Source of the DNA: CAVUAN01 sp963739435
GTDB taxonomy: Bacteria > Acidobacteriota > Thermoanaerobaculia > UBA5066 > Gp7-AA6
Assembly (NCBI GenBank): GCA_963739435.1
Contig: CAVUAN010000009.1
Coordinates: forward strand, 62,001 to 126,000
DNA length: 64,000 nucleotides
Reading direction: 5' to 3'
Part shown: piece by piece, positions 8,035-17,611 of the stretch
How positions within the stretch are numbered: position 1 is the stretch's first letter
How the letters are laid out: every line of letters begins with the position of its first letter
The notes under the pieces: model-generated
What the model was told of the DNA's origin: nothing
The model's database searches: none
What the model saw: only the letters and a program-made list of their open reading frames with translations
Position numbers and translations under genes: made by a program

Positions 8035-8997
8035 ATGGAGCCGCACTTCTCGACGCTCGTCCTCGCGTTCCTCGTGTTTCTCGCCTTGATCATTCTGGCC
8101 AAGTCGATCAAGGTCGTCCCGCAGAAACAGGTCAAGCTGATCGAGCGGGTCGGCAAGTTCCACAAGAAGGCCGAGGCCGGCCTGAACATCATCTTTCCCT
8201 TCTTCGACTCGGTGCGCGACACGATCGACCTGCGCGAGCAGATCACCCAGATCGAGCCGCAGCCCGTCATCACGCGCGACAACGTCACGATGGAAGTCGA
8301 CGCCGTCATCTACTACGTCATCGCGGATCCCGTTCGCGCGACCTACGAGGTGCAGAACCTGAAGTGGGGCATCGAGCAGTTGACCCTCTCGGGCCTGCGC
8401 AACGTCATCGGCGCCCTCGATCTCGACCACACGCTGACCTCGCGCGACACGATCAACACGCAGCTGCGCGCGGCGCTCGACGCGGCGACCCAGCAGTGGG
8501 GCGTCAAGGTCATGCGCGTGGAGCTCAAGAACATCGATCCGCCGCAGGAGATCAAGCTCACGATGGAAAAGCAGATGACCGCCGAGCGCGCGCGCCGCGC
8601 GACGGTCACCCAGGCCGAGGGCGAGAAGGCGTCGGCGATCCTGCGCGCCGAGGGCCAGAAGCAGTCCCAGATCGTGAGCGCCGAAGGCCAGAAGGAATCG
8701 GCCATCCTCGCCGCCGACGGCCAGGCCACGGCGCGCCTGCGCGTCGCGACAGCCGAGGCACAGGCCATCGAGGTCGTCTCGAAAGCGATCGGCGCGATGG
8801 GAAACCCCGCCCAGTACCTGATCGCCCAGCGCTACCTCGAATCGCTCACCCAGATCGCCGCCGGCGCGCAGAAGATCGTTTTCCTTCCCTTCGAGGCCGC
8901 CGGCGTCATGGGCTCAATCGGCAGCATGAAAGAACTCTTCGACTCGACACAGACTGGTGGAGGCCCACGTCCGGCTTCGCCGCCCGCTCCCAGGTGA
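8035..8997 (+). CDS. SPFH/band-7 (stomatin, QmcA-like) membrane protein
   Basis: The 320-residue protein has an N-terminal membrane anchor (residues 5-25), then the SPFH domain with VVPQKQVKLIERVGKF, GLNIIFPFFDSV and the PQPVITRDNVTMEVDAVIYY core. A long charged helix follows, with repeats of the type AEGQKxSxI at about 200-230 (EGEKASAILRAEGQK, SAEGQKESAIL). The tail is Pro-rich. Such proteins oligomerise at the inner membrane and often act with NfeD. A good ribosome site (AAGGAG) precedes ATG 8035. It ends the S9-nfeD-SPFH operon. Confidence 0.92.
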   Translation: MEPHFSTLVLAFLVFLALIILAKSIKVVPQKQVKLIERVGKFHKKAEAGLNIIFPFFDSVRDTIDLREQITQIEPQPVITRDNVTMEVDAVIYYVIADPVRATYEVQNLKWGIEQLTLSGLRNVIGALDLDHTLTSRDTINTQLRAALDAATQQWGVKVMRVELKNIDPPQEIKLTMEKQMTAERARRATVTQAEGEKASAILRAEGQKQSQIVSAEGQKESAILAADGQATARLRVATAEAQAIEVVSKAIGAMGNPAQYLIAQRYLESLTQIAAGAQKIVFLPFEAAGVMGSIGSMKELFDSTQTGGGPRPASPPAPR

Positions 8998-9095
8998 GCC
9001 CGAAGGGCCGGCTCAGCGGCCTGGCAGGCTGGGGAGCGGTTTAATGAGGGCACATCAGGCGAAGTAAGTCGCTCGCGCGCTAGGCTCACGACCCT

Positions 9096-11433
9096 ATGCG
9101 ACAGGGCGTGGCCATCGTCGGGTTGTTCGTCTTCTTAGGGTCGGGCGCGGTTTCGGCGGGGACAAACAAGTGGACGAGCATCGGCCCCTCCTACGGCTCC
9201 CATGCTCTCCTGAACGTTCGATCCCTGGCGGTGGATCCCTCCTTCCCTAGCACGCTCTATGCCGGTACAGATCGGGGACTGTGGAAAAGCCTCGACGCGG
9301 GGGCCACGTGGAGTGTTTCGACCGTCGGGCTGCCGCCCTCGGAGATCTCGGCGCTGGCGATCGATCCCTCTCGAACTTCCACGCTCTACGCGGCCACGAA
9401 CAGCGGCGTGTTCCAGAGCCTCGACGGGGGCGATGCGTGGTCGATCGTGTATGCGCCGCAGGGCGGCGTGGTGGCTGCATTGACGGTCGCGCCGAGTCCG
9501 TCCGGAGACATTTTTGCGGGAGTCCTTTCGACGGGACCCAGCCCCGGGGGACCGCGCCAGGGCTGGGTTTCCCGAAGCAGCGACGGAGGGCGGACCTGGA
9601 TTGACGGCCCTTACGGATATGCCGTCCGGGCGCTCGCTGTCGACCCGCAGTCGGTTTCGACGGTTTATGCGGGCGGCGACGGAGGTGTCTCGAAGTCGTT
9701 GAATGGCGGAATCACGTGGAGCCTCTCGAATTCCGGGCTGCCCGTGCTGTGCTACCCGGCCGCCATGACGATCGACCCGGCCTCGCCGTCCACGCTCTTC
9801 GTGGGCTGCGCCCTGGGAGTCTTCCAGACCGCAGACGGCGGCTCTCTTTGGACTCCCAGCCTGAACGGTCTCCGAGATACGAACGGTTCGACCCCTGGCG
9901 TGGGCGCGCTGGCCATGGCGCGAGCGCCGTTCTCGGGCACGGTGTATGCCGGCACGTCCATCGGGGTGTTTCGAAGCCTCGATCGGGGGGCATCCTGGGC
10001 CGTCGCGAGCGGCGGTCCGAAGGGCGTGGTCGCAGCACTCGCGGTCGATGCCGGCTCACCCTCGGCCGTGCTACGCAGGCCTCTACGCAAGCCTCGACAG
10101 CGCCTCGGGCGCGTTCAAGTCCTTGGATGGTGGGTCGAGCTGGGTGACTCTCGAGTCGCTTTCCCTTTCGGTCGTCGTGACCTCCCTCGCCGCCGTTCCA
10201 GGATCGCCGGGCGCATTGCTGGCCGGCTCACCGGGCGGCGGCGTATTCCGTACGCTCGATTTCGGGGCGAGCTGGACGCGGATCAACAGCGGATTGACGT
10301 CGCTCGACGTTCGCGCGATTGCGGTGGCGGCCCGACCGCCGGGGACCTGCTCGAGCGCGTGCGCCGCGCAAGCGACGGTCTACGTCGGCACGGCCGGCGG
10401 AAGTGTCTTCAAGAGCCTGGACGGAGGCGACAGCTGGACGCCGATGAGCGCGACGCTTCGATCGCAGAACGTGACCCGTCTCGTTATCGACCCAACGGAT
10501 CAGGCCGTGGTCTACGCGGCGACGCCGAATGCCAGCGTCTACAAGACTACGGATGGAGCGAATAGCTGGTTGTCCATCATGAACGGCATGACGGATGTTC
10601 ATGTCGGCGACCTCGTCATGGATCCGGCAGACTCTTCGGTTCTCTACGCCTCGACAGCGAGCCAGACTTGGAAAACAACCGACGGCGGGGCGCACTGGAC
10701 GGCGCTCGGTTTCAGCGCCGGCGGCTTTGCCATAGCGCCGAGCGACTCCTCGGTCCTGTACGCGAGCAGGAACGATGGCGTTTGGAAGTCGGTGGACGGA
10801 GGCCTGAATTGGTCGAGGGTCAGCAACGGGCTCCCGACAGATCAGACCGAGCTCCCCGTAACCAGCCTGAGCATCGACCCGCATTCGTCCGACGGTGTCG
10901 TCGCCGGGACGTCTCGCGGAGGAGTCTTTCGGACGACAGACGGTGGCACGAGCTGGCAGGCGGTGAACGAGGATTTTCCGTTCAACCTGGTGGGCTACCA
11001 GACCGTAAGCGCGCTCGTGCGGGACCCTTCGTTCCCATCGAAGCTGTACGCGGCATCCTCGGGAGTCGCGTGGCGTAGCTTCGGCACACCCACAGAGGCC
11101 TGCGCGGGCGGCGGCACGAGTCTGCACCTCGCCGCAAACCGCTTTCAGGTGTCGGTTTCCTGGCGCTCGTCCTCGGGTCAGAGCGCCTGCGGCCAGGCCA
11201 TGCCGATCACCTCGACGACCGGGGCTTTCTGGTTCTACTCACCTGACAACCTCGAGCTCGTCGTCAAGGTCCTGGACGCGCGCCCGGTCAACGGAAAATT
11301 CTGGGTCTTCTACGGCGCGCTCACGAACGTCGAGTACACCATCACGGTGACGGACACGCTGACGGGCGCCGTCAAAACGTACTTCAACCCGCAGGGACAG
11401 CTCGCCAGCGTCGCCGATACCTCGGCGTTTTGA
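9096..11433 (+). CDS. secreted BNR/sortilin-repeat protein with C-terminal beta domain (frameshift near 10071)
   Basis: The protein has a signal peptide (MRQGVAIVGLFVFLGSGAVSA) and then a run of about ten propeller-type repeats of the form DPxxPSTLYAG...GVFKSLDGGxSW, as in BNR/Ycf48-like and VPS10-type propellers. A separate C-terminal domain of about 110 residues follows (CAGGGTSLHLAANRFQVSV to GQLASVADTSAF). The reading frame breaks at about 10071: before it reads DAGSPSAV and after it YAGLYASLDS. Dropping one C restores the repeat unit, and the total length is 779 codons plus one base. It is probably extracellular or on the cell surface. No catalytic residues are evident. Confidence 0.85.
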
Positions 11434-11495
11434 GGCGCTTCCAACGTTGCGCTGAATCGGCGGTATATCCTTCGGCCGGCAAGGAGGGTAATTCA

Positions 11496-12002
11496 ATGCG
11501 AATCAAATCCATTTTGGTGTGCGGTGTCCTGCTGGTGGTCGCTGCGGCGGCGTCGGCCCAGACCAAGTTTACCGGGGCGCAGCAGTGCGCGAAGCCGGAT
11601 CCGGAGTACATGGTGCCCGTTGGGGACAAGCCCGACCACGTCCTGCTTCTCGCCAAGCAAAAGTGCACCTGGACCTCTGGAGAGGTGGCGGGTGTTCAGC
11701 TCAAGGAAGAGGACGACACCGTTACTTCGGACATGAGCGGCAGCGTCGGCCTCGACAAGGGTTTTGGCGTGGGTTCCATGGCGAACGGCGACAAGTACTT
11801 CGGACGTTTCGAAGGAAAGACGGCGATCAAGGACAAGGCGCCTGTGAGCACCACGGGTACCTTCACCTTCACGGGCGGCACCGGGAAGCTGAAGGGAATC
11901 AAGGGCACGTGCGCGTACACGGGCACGTTCAATCCCGATGGGTCGGGGACGTTCCAGATGGAGGGGGAGTACACGCTGCCCGCTGCCAAGGCCGCCAAGT
12001 AG
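11496..12002 (+). CDS. exported protein of unknown function
   Basis: The 168-residue protein starts at ATG 11496 after a strong AAGGAGG ribosome site and has a clear signal peptide (MRIKSILVCGVLLVVAAAASA). The mature part is rich in beta-strand patterns: GSVGLDKGFGVGSMANGDKY, TGTFTFTGGTGKLKGIKG and DGSGTFQMEGEYTLP. These suggest a small beta-barrel, superficially like the allene-oxide-cyclase or DUF3224-like folds. Two Cys residues (QQCAKPD and KGTCAYT) plus a third (QKCTW) are present. I do not recognise a specific function. It stands alone between the BNR gene and the convergent aminotransferase. Confidence 0.7.
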   Translation: MRIKSILVCGVLLVVAAAASAQTKFTGAQQCAKPDPEYMVPVGDKPDHVLLLAKQKCTWTSGEVAGVQLKEEDDTVTSDMSGSVGLDKGFGVGSMANGDKYFGRFEGKTAIKDKAPVSTTGTFTFTGGTGKLKGIKGTCAYTGTFNPDGSGTFQMEGEYTLPAAKAAK

Positions 12003-12029
12003 CAATGAAGGCGGAGCCGGGGCGATCGC

Positions 12030-13172
12030 CTAGCCGGCCGCGTCGATAGCTTCGAGGATCCGCGCGACCTCGGCGTCGTCGTTGTAGGCGTGGGGGGAGA
12101 AGCGGACGGCTTTTTGTCGCGGCGCGACGATGATGCCGCGTCGCTCCAGATTCTTCGCCATGCCGCGCTCGTCGCCGCCGGGCGGGACGGCGGCCAGGAT
12201 GCCCGATGCGATGGGCTCGGGCGTCGCGATGCGCCAGTTGCGGGCAGCGAGCCCTGAGGCGAGTGTCCTCGCGACCGCGAGAATGCGATCGCGGATCGCC
12301 GGCTGCCCCATCGCCGTCAGGAGACCGAGGGCGGCCGACAGGCCCATGATCTGGGTGAGCGGGAGCGCTCCGGGCTCGTAGCGCCTTCCGCCCGAGTGAA
12401 AGGTCAGCTCGTATCCGAGAAAACCCTCTGCCTCGTCGCCCTTGATGTTCCACCAGCCGCCGAAGGGCGGGCGGACCCGCTCCGCCGCGTTCTCGGAGAT
12501 GAAGAGCAGGGCGCAGGCTTCCGGGCCGAGCAGCCACTTGTGCGGATCCGCGACGAGGACGTCGATCGGCGCTCGGACGACGTCCATGGGCAGCGCGCCC
12601 AGTCCCTGGATCGCGTCGACGACGAAGAGGATGCCGCGCTCGCGGCACAGCCGGCCGATCTCCTCGATCGGATAGACCCAGCCGTTGTGGAAGGCGACCC
12701 AGGAGACGGCCACGATCCGTGTGCGGGCATCGATTGACGCAGCGATGTCTTCCGCCGTCACGCGGCCGGAGCGGTTCTTCGCGAACCGCAGCTCGACCCC
12801 GCGCCTTTCGAGCAGCATCCAGGGGTAGACGTTGGCGGGAAACTCCATGTCGTCGGTGACGACGTTGTCACCCGGCTTCCAGTCGAAGGCCTGCGCCACG
12901 AGGTTCAGTCCCCAGGATGTCGACGGCGCGAAGGCGACCTCGGAGGTCTTCGCGCCAATGAACGCCGCGGCCGCTTCGCGGGTCCGGTCGAGGTCGGCGT
13001 ACCACCTGCGCCAGTCCGCGGCGCCGCGCAGTCTCAGGTTCTCCGTGTGCGCCTCGATCGCGTCGGCCACGAGGCGCGGCAGGGGAGTCACGGCGGCGTG
13101 ATTGAAGTAGACGAGGTTCCGCCGGACGGGGAACTCGCGGTCGAGGTTCTCGGGCGAGAAGTCGAAGCTCAC
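12030..13172 (-). CDS. class V aminotransferase (cysteine desulfurase / epimerase-like)
   Basis: The 380-residue protein starts at a GTG that overlaps the stop of the glycosyltransferase gene (GTGA). It shows the PLP fold-type I class V pattern: YFNHAAVTPLP near residue 22, STSWGLNLVA, VDAIQGLGALPMDV (Asp binding the pyridine ring) and DPHKWLLGPE with Lys212 as the Schiff-base residue. It lacks the Cys loop typical of IscS/SufS. It is closer to the isopenicillin-N-epimerase-like branch, which acts on varied amino acids. The substrate is not predictable. It is cotranscribed with GT4 and DUF2911. Confidence 0.87.
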   Translation of the reverse strand: MSFDFSPENLDREFPVRRNLVYFNHAAVTPLPRLVADAIEAHTENLRLRGAADWRRWYADLDRTREAAAAFIGAKTSEVAFAPSTSWGLNLVAQAFDWKPGDNVVTDDMEFPANVYPWMLLERRGVELRFAKNRSGRVTAEDIAASIDARTRIVAVSWVAFHNGWVYPIEEIGRLCRERGILFVVDAIQGLGALPMDVVRAPIDVLVADPHKWLLGPEACALLFISENAAERVRPPFGGWWNIKGDEAEGFLGYELTFHSGGRRYEPGALPLTQIMGLSAALGLLTAMGQPAIRDRILAVARTLASGLAARNWRIATPEPIASGILAAVPPGGDERGMAKNLERRGIIVAPRQKAVRFSPHAYNDDAEVARILEAIDAAG

Positions 13173-14197
13173 GCCCGGATTGTCTTATAGAACGCTTCGT
13201 AGTCGGAGACCATGCGGTCGGCTGAGAAGCGCTCTTCGGCTCTCCGGCGGCAGGCGGAACGGTCGATCTCGAAGATGCGGCCGACGTCGGCCGCGAGCTC
13301 TGCGTTGGTCTCGCCGAGGAAACCCGTGACGCCGTGCTCGACGAGCTCCGGCAGAGAACCGCGCGGCGTTGCGACGACGGGTGTACCGGCCGCCAGAGCC
13401 TCGGCGACGACGAGGCCGAAGGGTTCCGCCCACGATATCGGAAAGAGGAACGCGCGCGCGCCCGCCATGAGCTTCAGGACTTCGTCGTTCGGGAGGTGCG
13501 GGAAGTGCCGGACAGATACGCCGTCGACGTGGGGGCGGACGCGCTCTTCCCAGAAGGGCTCGCTGTCTGAAAGATACGGGGTCACGGCGCCGACGATGAC
13601 GAGCGGCATCTGGGCCGCCTTTGCGATGGCGATCGCCCGGTCGGCGCCCTTGTGCGGCACCAGGCGGCCGACGGTGATGAGGTAATCGCCGGGCTTTTCT
13701 CCGAAGGGAATCCGCGCGATGTCCACGCCGTAAGGGATGACGGGAAGGCCGCCGCCCAGCATCATGGACTGCGCCCGGCTCACGCAGACGCAGTGGACGT
13801 TGGGGTAGCGGCGCCGGTAGTAGTCGAAGAGACTCTTCTCGATATAGGCGCAGGTCAAGACGGTCGGCTTCTCCGTCCGGTCCGAGAAGTAGGCCGCCGG
13901 CGTCGGCCAGTGGGCGTGGAACAGGTCGAAGTCGGCCGCGCGCGCGTACGCTTCTGCGGCGTTGCGTACCTCCATCTCGCGCTCGAGATAGGACGTGGAG
14001 CCGGGGTCGTTCTGCGCGGCGATCGGGACGACGGAGTGGAGCCGGGCCGTCGTCGCCGAGTCGCCGGAGGCAAAAAGCGTAACGTCGTGGAAGCGCGCCA
14101 CCAGCCCGCGCGTCAGCAGGTCGATCGCGATCTCCGTCCCGCCGTGCGATTTCGGCGGGATGGAGAAGGCGATCGAGGCGATCTGGGCGATTCTCAG
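13169..14197 (-). CDS. family 4 glycosyltransferase, apparent CTG start
   Basis: The 342-residue GT-B enzyme contains the N-terminal SIPPKSHGGTEIAIDLL donor/acceptor loop, DLFHAHWPTPA, VIPYGVDI, the core LITVGRLVPHKGADRAI, and the nucleotide-sugar site FLFPISWAEPFGLVVAEALAAG (the E-x7-E region), as in GT4 retaining transferases. The family-typical start (RIAQIAS) follows a CTG at 14197-14195 that overlaps the upstream TGA stop (CTGA). No ATG is available; upstream in-frame GTGs would add about 15 residues read through the DUF2911 end. It probably transfers a sugar to a surface glycan or lipid. The start is therefore unusual. Confidence 0.85.
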   Translation of the reverse strand: MRIAQIASIAFSIPPKSHGGTEIAIDLLTRGLVARFHDVTLFASGDSATTARLHSVVPIAAQNDPGSTSYLEREMEVRNAAEAYARAADFDLFHAHWPTPAAYFSDRTEKPTVLTCAYIEKSLFDYYRRRYPNVHCVCVSRAQSMMLGGGLPVIPYGVDIARIPFGEKPGDYLITVGRLVPHKGADRAIAIAKAAQMPLVIVGAVTPYLSDSEPFWEERVRPHVDGVSVRHFPHLPNDEVLKLMAGARAFLFPISWAEPFGLVVAEALAAGTPVVATPRGSLPELVEHGVTGFLGETNAELAADVGRIFEIDRSACRRRAEERFSADRMVSDYEAFYKTIRA

Positions 14198-14862
14198 TTC
14201 AGGATCTTGAAGTCGGCCGTGGCGAACTCCTTGTCCCACCACAGGGCGAGCTTGCCGTCCTTGTCGTTGACGTCCACGAAGTCGATCATGAACTCCTCGA
14301 GGGAGTGTCCCATCTTCTCGTTCTTCATGGGCACGCGGACGACGTCGTACTTCGGGTCGTAGAAGTAAGCGCCCCAGGTTCCGCTCTTGTCGTTGGCGTC
14401 GTAGTTCTTCTGCCAGGGCTGCGTCGAGACGATCAGCGTCCACGCCCCTTCCTTCAGGTCCACGAAGAGCGAGTACTCGCCGGGCTCGAGGCGCTTGCCC
14501 CCCATCTGGAGCGGTACGTCCGTCTTCAGGCGCGTCGTGACGTTGGCGCCGGCCCGCCAGACGGGTGCGCTGGCGTTCAGCTTCTTGCCATAGTCCGCGC
14601 CCGCGCCGAAGAGATCGTTGCGGTCGCGCCTGATCGGGCGGTAGTAGGTGACGTCGATCCACTTGCCGCCCGAGTAGCTCGGGGGGACGCCGGGCTTGTC
14701 GGAAGCGACGTACTTGCCGCCGACCTCGACGGACGTGTGACCGATCGGGCTCGCGATACGCACCACCGGCTTGGGTGTAGCGGCAGGCGGCGGGGCCTGG
14801 GCCAGAGCGACTCCGGCCGAAGCCGCGAGCGCGAGACAGGGGACGATCCGGGTACAACGCAT
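14194..14862 (-). CDS. DUF2911-family exported protein, copy 1
   Basis: The 222-residue protein has a signal peptide (MRCTRIVPCLALAASAGVALA) and then the DUF2911 core: GGKWIDVTYYRPIRRDR, FGAGADYGKKLNASAPVWRAG, GEYSLFVDLKEGAWTLIV, and the NYDANDKSGTWGAYFYDP segment. Function of the family is unknown; it is a secreted beta-rich domain common in Bacteroidetes and Acidobacteria. A paralogue of the same length and order lies at 19106-19744. It is the first gene of a DUF2911-GT4-aminotransferase run with four-base overlaps. Confidence 0.88.
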   Translation of the reverse strand: MRCTRIVPCLALAASAGVALAQAPPPAATPKPVVRIASPIGHTSVEVGGKYVASDKPGVPPSYSGGKWIDVTYYRPIRRDRNDLFGAGADYGKKLNASAPVWRAGANVTTRLKTDVPLQMGGKRLEPGEYSLFVDLKEGAWTLIVSTQPWQKNYDANDKSGTWGAYFYDPKYDVVRVPMKNEKMGHSLEEFMIDFVDVNDKDGKLALWWDKEFATADFKILN

Positions 14863-14943
14863 TACGTATTCTCCTTTCGCGTTTTTTTGACGGCCGGAAG
14901 GATATTCCTTTCCGTCCCCACCGCAAGGCTTTTTAGAGCCTCC

Positions 14944-17052
14944 TCAGCGCTCGAACCGGACGGCGCCGGCCCGGGCGAGCAGGTCCAGGTACTCGGCAAC
15001 CTCCTGCAGCGGGACCGGCTGGTATCGGCCCGACAGGACGTCGCGGATGTCGGAAACCGAGCGCCGGCTGTCCACGAGGTTGAAAACCTCGTAGGTCAGC
15101 ACGTCGCCCCCCTCCCGCTTGCCGAGCGCCGGCTCGGCCGTCGCGGCGTCGCCGCCGGCCGCGGCCAGGTAGTTGAAGTAGTAGACATCGAGCGGGCCGC
15201 GGATTTCGGCGTTTCGGGTCGGAACACGGGGGTCCGCCTGCGAGGGAGGGAACAACTCCTCCGGCTCCATCCGGGCGCCCGTGAGCGCCGGCATGCTGAC
15301 CGGCCAGAGACGATCGAGCGAGCGGAGCATGGCGGTGCCCGACGAGAAAGCCTCGCGGACCCGAAGGGACACGTCCTTGGACGAACCCCGCGAGCCGCCT
15401 GCCAGGGCGATCCGCGCCTCCGCTTCGGCACGCGCGAAACGGTAGAGCGCCCCGGCTTCCTCGCGAGGCAGCGAGGCGAGCGTCCAGGCAATCCCCGCGC
15501 CCATGTAGGCCACCCGCCCGAGCTTGGTCGCATCCAGGTTCTCGGGCTGGTCCTTGTTGGTGTGGATCGTGACGTCCGGCCAGTCGTGGAAGTAGACCAT
15601 CGGCACGGCGAAGCTCGCTTCCTCGAAGACCTCGTGATCGCTTCCCATCTCGATGCGCCGCATGTCTCCCAGGAAAGCCTCGCGCGAGCCCGGCGGCCAG
15701 ACGAGTCCGGCGTAGGAATCGCCGCCCTTCTCGGCGTAGCGCGCCGAGGCCCGGACGACATGCTCGAACCAGGCGAGGGCGATCTCGTTGACGACGTGGG
15801 GGAGAGACTCGGCTGTCCGCGAGAGGTGGAAGGTGCCCTTCGTCGTCGCGAGCAGCCCGCCCACCATGTCCATGTGGATGCCGGCCACGAGGCGCTTGAC
15901 GATCTCGGGATGCCGCACGAGCCAGGCCTGGGAGCCCGCGATCTCGGGAAACCAGGCGAAGCGGATCGTCCGGCGAGGCTTCGGCAGCGTTCCCTTCGCG
16001 ATCCCGGCCTGCAGGGCGCGAGCGATCTCGAAAATGGCCGCGGAGCCCGAGGCGTTGTCGTTGGCGCCGGCCGACTGGTGACAGAGATGGGCCGTCAGGA
16101 TGATCTCGCGGCCCGCGTCGTCGGTGCCGGGGATCGTGGCCGTCACGACGTCGAAGCTGGCGGGGACGATCTTTGCGCGCACCTTCGCGCGGAGAACGAT
16201 CTTCTCGCCCGAGGCGAGGCGAACGCGGTACTCGTCGGATTGCCTTCTCGAGACCATGAAGGCGAATCGGTTGGCGAGCTGGTACGGGGAGAGGTGTCCC
16301 CACCGCACGAGGTCTTTGTCGTCGCCCGACCAGGCCGTCGTCTGGTTGGGGAATGCCGAGAGAAAGCCCGCAGCGCCCCGCTCCTCGCAGGCTGCCTTGT
16401 GCACCTCGTCGACCGGGCCGAAGGCGAGAACGATCTTGCCTTTGACGTCCTTGCCCTCGTAATTTCTCGCGTCGGTCCCGCGGGCGACGTCCACGAGCTC
16501 GGCCGTGACGTCCGCATCCTGGCTGTAGTCGGCCAGCGCGACGGGGGAGGCCGGAAACTCGGAGACCATCCGGGGGCGCGGCGAGACTTCCTCGAGCGTG
16601 GCCGAGACGGGGTCCCAGCCGTAGTAGCTGAGGAAGTGGGCGTAGCGGGTTCTTCCGTCGGCGGGCAGGCGCTCGACCGAGGCGTCCGAGAGGCCGGCGG
16701 CGAGGAGTTTCTTCTTCATGTGCTCGGCAGCCGCCGCAAACCCCGGCGAGCCGTGCACGCGGTGAAACCGGCCGAGCTCGCGCACCGTCTCGAGCGCCGC
16801 CGCCCCGTCCACCTGCGCGCGGATGGCCGCCGGCACCGCGTCCGGCCAGAAGGGGACCTGCCGGTCCTGGGCCACAGCGGCGACTGAGAGAGTCAGCATC
16901 GCCGCGATCGACCAACAGACCCCCCTCTCCCCCCGGGAGAGGGATGGGGTGAGGGGGAAACAACCGCCGAAGTCCATGATCGTGGCGCCGGTTATCCCCT
17001 CACCCTTGCCCTCTCCCGGAGGGAGAGGGGAAAAATCAGCCTTCTCTGTCAC
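14944..17052 (-). CDS. secreted M28-family zinc aminopeptidase, N-terminus interrupted by a repeat pair
   Basis: The M28 domain shows AHLCHQSAGANDNASG (His and Asp ligands), WFPEIAGSQAW (catalytic and bridging Glu), HMDMVGG (Asp ligand) and a late HDWPDVTIHTNKD His. An inserted PA-like subdomain (residues about 150-300) and a C-terminal helical winged segment (EVAEYLDLLARAGAV) are present. A good ribosome site (GGAGG) sits before GTG 17052, yet residues about 6-45 are encoded by two inverted copies of an intergenic repeat (16921-17030). Removing them joins MTEKA to VCWSIAAMLTLSVAAVA, a sensible signal peptide. ATG 16899 is an alternative but gives a poor signal. Confidence 0.85.
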   Translation of the reverse strand: MTEKADFSPLPPGEGKGEGITGATIMDFGGCFPLTPSLSRGERGVCWSIAAMLTLSVAAVAQDRQVPFWPDAVPAAIRAQVDGAAALETVRELGRFHRVHGSPGFAAAAEHMKKKLLAAGLSDASVERLPADGRTRYAHFLSYYGWDPVSATLEEVSPRPRMVSEFPASPVALADYSQDADVTAELVDVARGTDARNYEGKDVKGKIVLAFGPVDEVHKAACEERGAAGFLSAFPNQTTAWSGDDKDLVRWGHLSPYQLANRFAFMVSRRQSDEYRVRLASGEKIVLRAKVRAKIVPASFDVVTATIPGTDDAGREIILTAHLCHQSAGANDNASGSAAIFEIARALQAGIAKGTLPKPRRTIRFAWFPEIAGSQAWLVRHPEIVKRLVAGIHMDMVGGLLATTKGTFHLSRTAESLPHVVNEIALAWFEHVVRASARYAEKGGDSYAGLVWPPGSREAFLGDMRRIEMGSDHEVFEEASFAVPMVYFHDWPDVTIHTNKDQPENLDATKLGRVAYMGAGIAWTLASLPREEAGALYRFARAEAEARIALAGGSRGSSKDVSLRVREAFSSGTAMLRSLDRLWPVSMPALTGARMEPEELFPPSQADPRVPTRNAEIRGPLDVYYFNYLAAAGGDAATAEPALGKREGGDVLTYEVFNLVDSRRSVSDIRDVLSGRYQPVPLQEVAEYLDLLARAGAVRFER
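16921..17030. repeat. inverted pair of CCCTCTCCC/GGGAGAGGG repeats inside the M28 5' end
   Basis: Copy A (16921-16957) reads CCCTCTCC-CCCC-GGGAGAGGG followed by ATGGGGTGAGGGG. Copy B (16996-17030) is the same element on the opposite strand. Each is itself a short palindrome, and together they form a stem with a 38-base loop. This type of element is familiar as an intergenic repeat in many bacteria. Here it lies in the reading frame of the M28 peptidase. Confidence 0.75.
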
Positions 17053-17086
17053 GTTTCCTCCGTTCCTGCGATAACACTAGCAAGAG

Positions 17087-17611
17087 ATGATGGCGATCCC
17101 TTCCGACGAGCTCCTGCTGGCCGCGACCTCCAAGGGAGACCGCGGGGCCTTCGACCAGCTGGCCGCGCGCTACAGCGCGGCCCTGGACGGTTTCTTCCGC
17201 CGGCGCCTCCCGGACGACGGCCGCGTCGAGGAGTTGCGCCAGGAGACGCTGCTCGCCGTCTACGCGCTCCTGCCCTCTTACCGCGAGCAGGGCAGGTTCC
17301 GAACACTCCTCTTTTCGATCGCCTATCGGAAGCTCGCCTCCTCGCGCCGGGCGGAGAGACCGGCCGAGCCGCTGGCGGATACCATCCCGGCCCTGGCCGT
17401 TGACCCCGATGCCTTCGAGGTGCGCGACGCCGTGCTCGCCCTGCCGGAAGGACTGCGTGAGGCCCTCCTCTTGACCCGCTTTGAAGGGCTCCCGGCCGGG
17501 GAGGCCGGCGACGTTCTGGGCTGCTCGGCCGAGGCCGTACGCGCCCGCGTCTGCCGGGCCAAAGCCCTGCTCGCTTCGAAACTCGGTTCACCAACCCGGA
17601 GGAAACGATGA
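17087..17611 (+). CDS. ECF-type RNA polymerase sigma factor
   Basis: The 174-residue protein has region 2 (GDRGAFDQLAARYSAALDGFF to EELRQETLLAVYALLPSY, with FRTLLFSIAYRKLASSRR as region 2.4) and region 4 (LPEGLREALLLTRFEGLPAGEAGDVLGC, helix-turn-helix, SAEAVRARVCRAKALL). It lacks sigma 1 and 3, so it is an ECF factor. A zinc-finger anti-sigma gene starts within its stop codon (ATGA at 17608), the usual pairing. Start could be ATG 17087 or 17090. It should direct transcription of its own operon in response to an envelope signal (inference). Confidence 0.9.
   Translation: MMAIPSDELLLAATSKGDRGAFDQLAARYSAALDGFFRRRLPDDGRVEELRQETLLAVYALLPSYREQGRFRTLLFSIAYRKLASSRRAERPAEPLADTIPALAVDPDAFEVRDAVLALPEGLREALLLTRFEGLPAGEAGDVLGCSAEAVRARVCRAKALLASKLGSPTRRKR

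Noticed and set aside
14870..14943. Possible terminator of the M28 gene
   Set aside because: A GGAAAGGA/TCCTTCC hairpin exists but on the minus strand it is followed by A, not U, so it does not fit an intrinsic terminator.
14305..16887. 860-codon open frame on the plus strand opposite DUF2911 and the M28 peptidase
   Set aside because: Composition is Arg/Gly/Val-rich with no domain, and both minus-strand genes are clearly conserved. It is a GC-rich antisense shadow.
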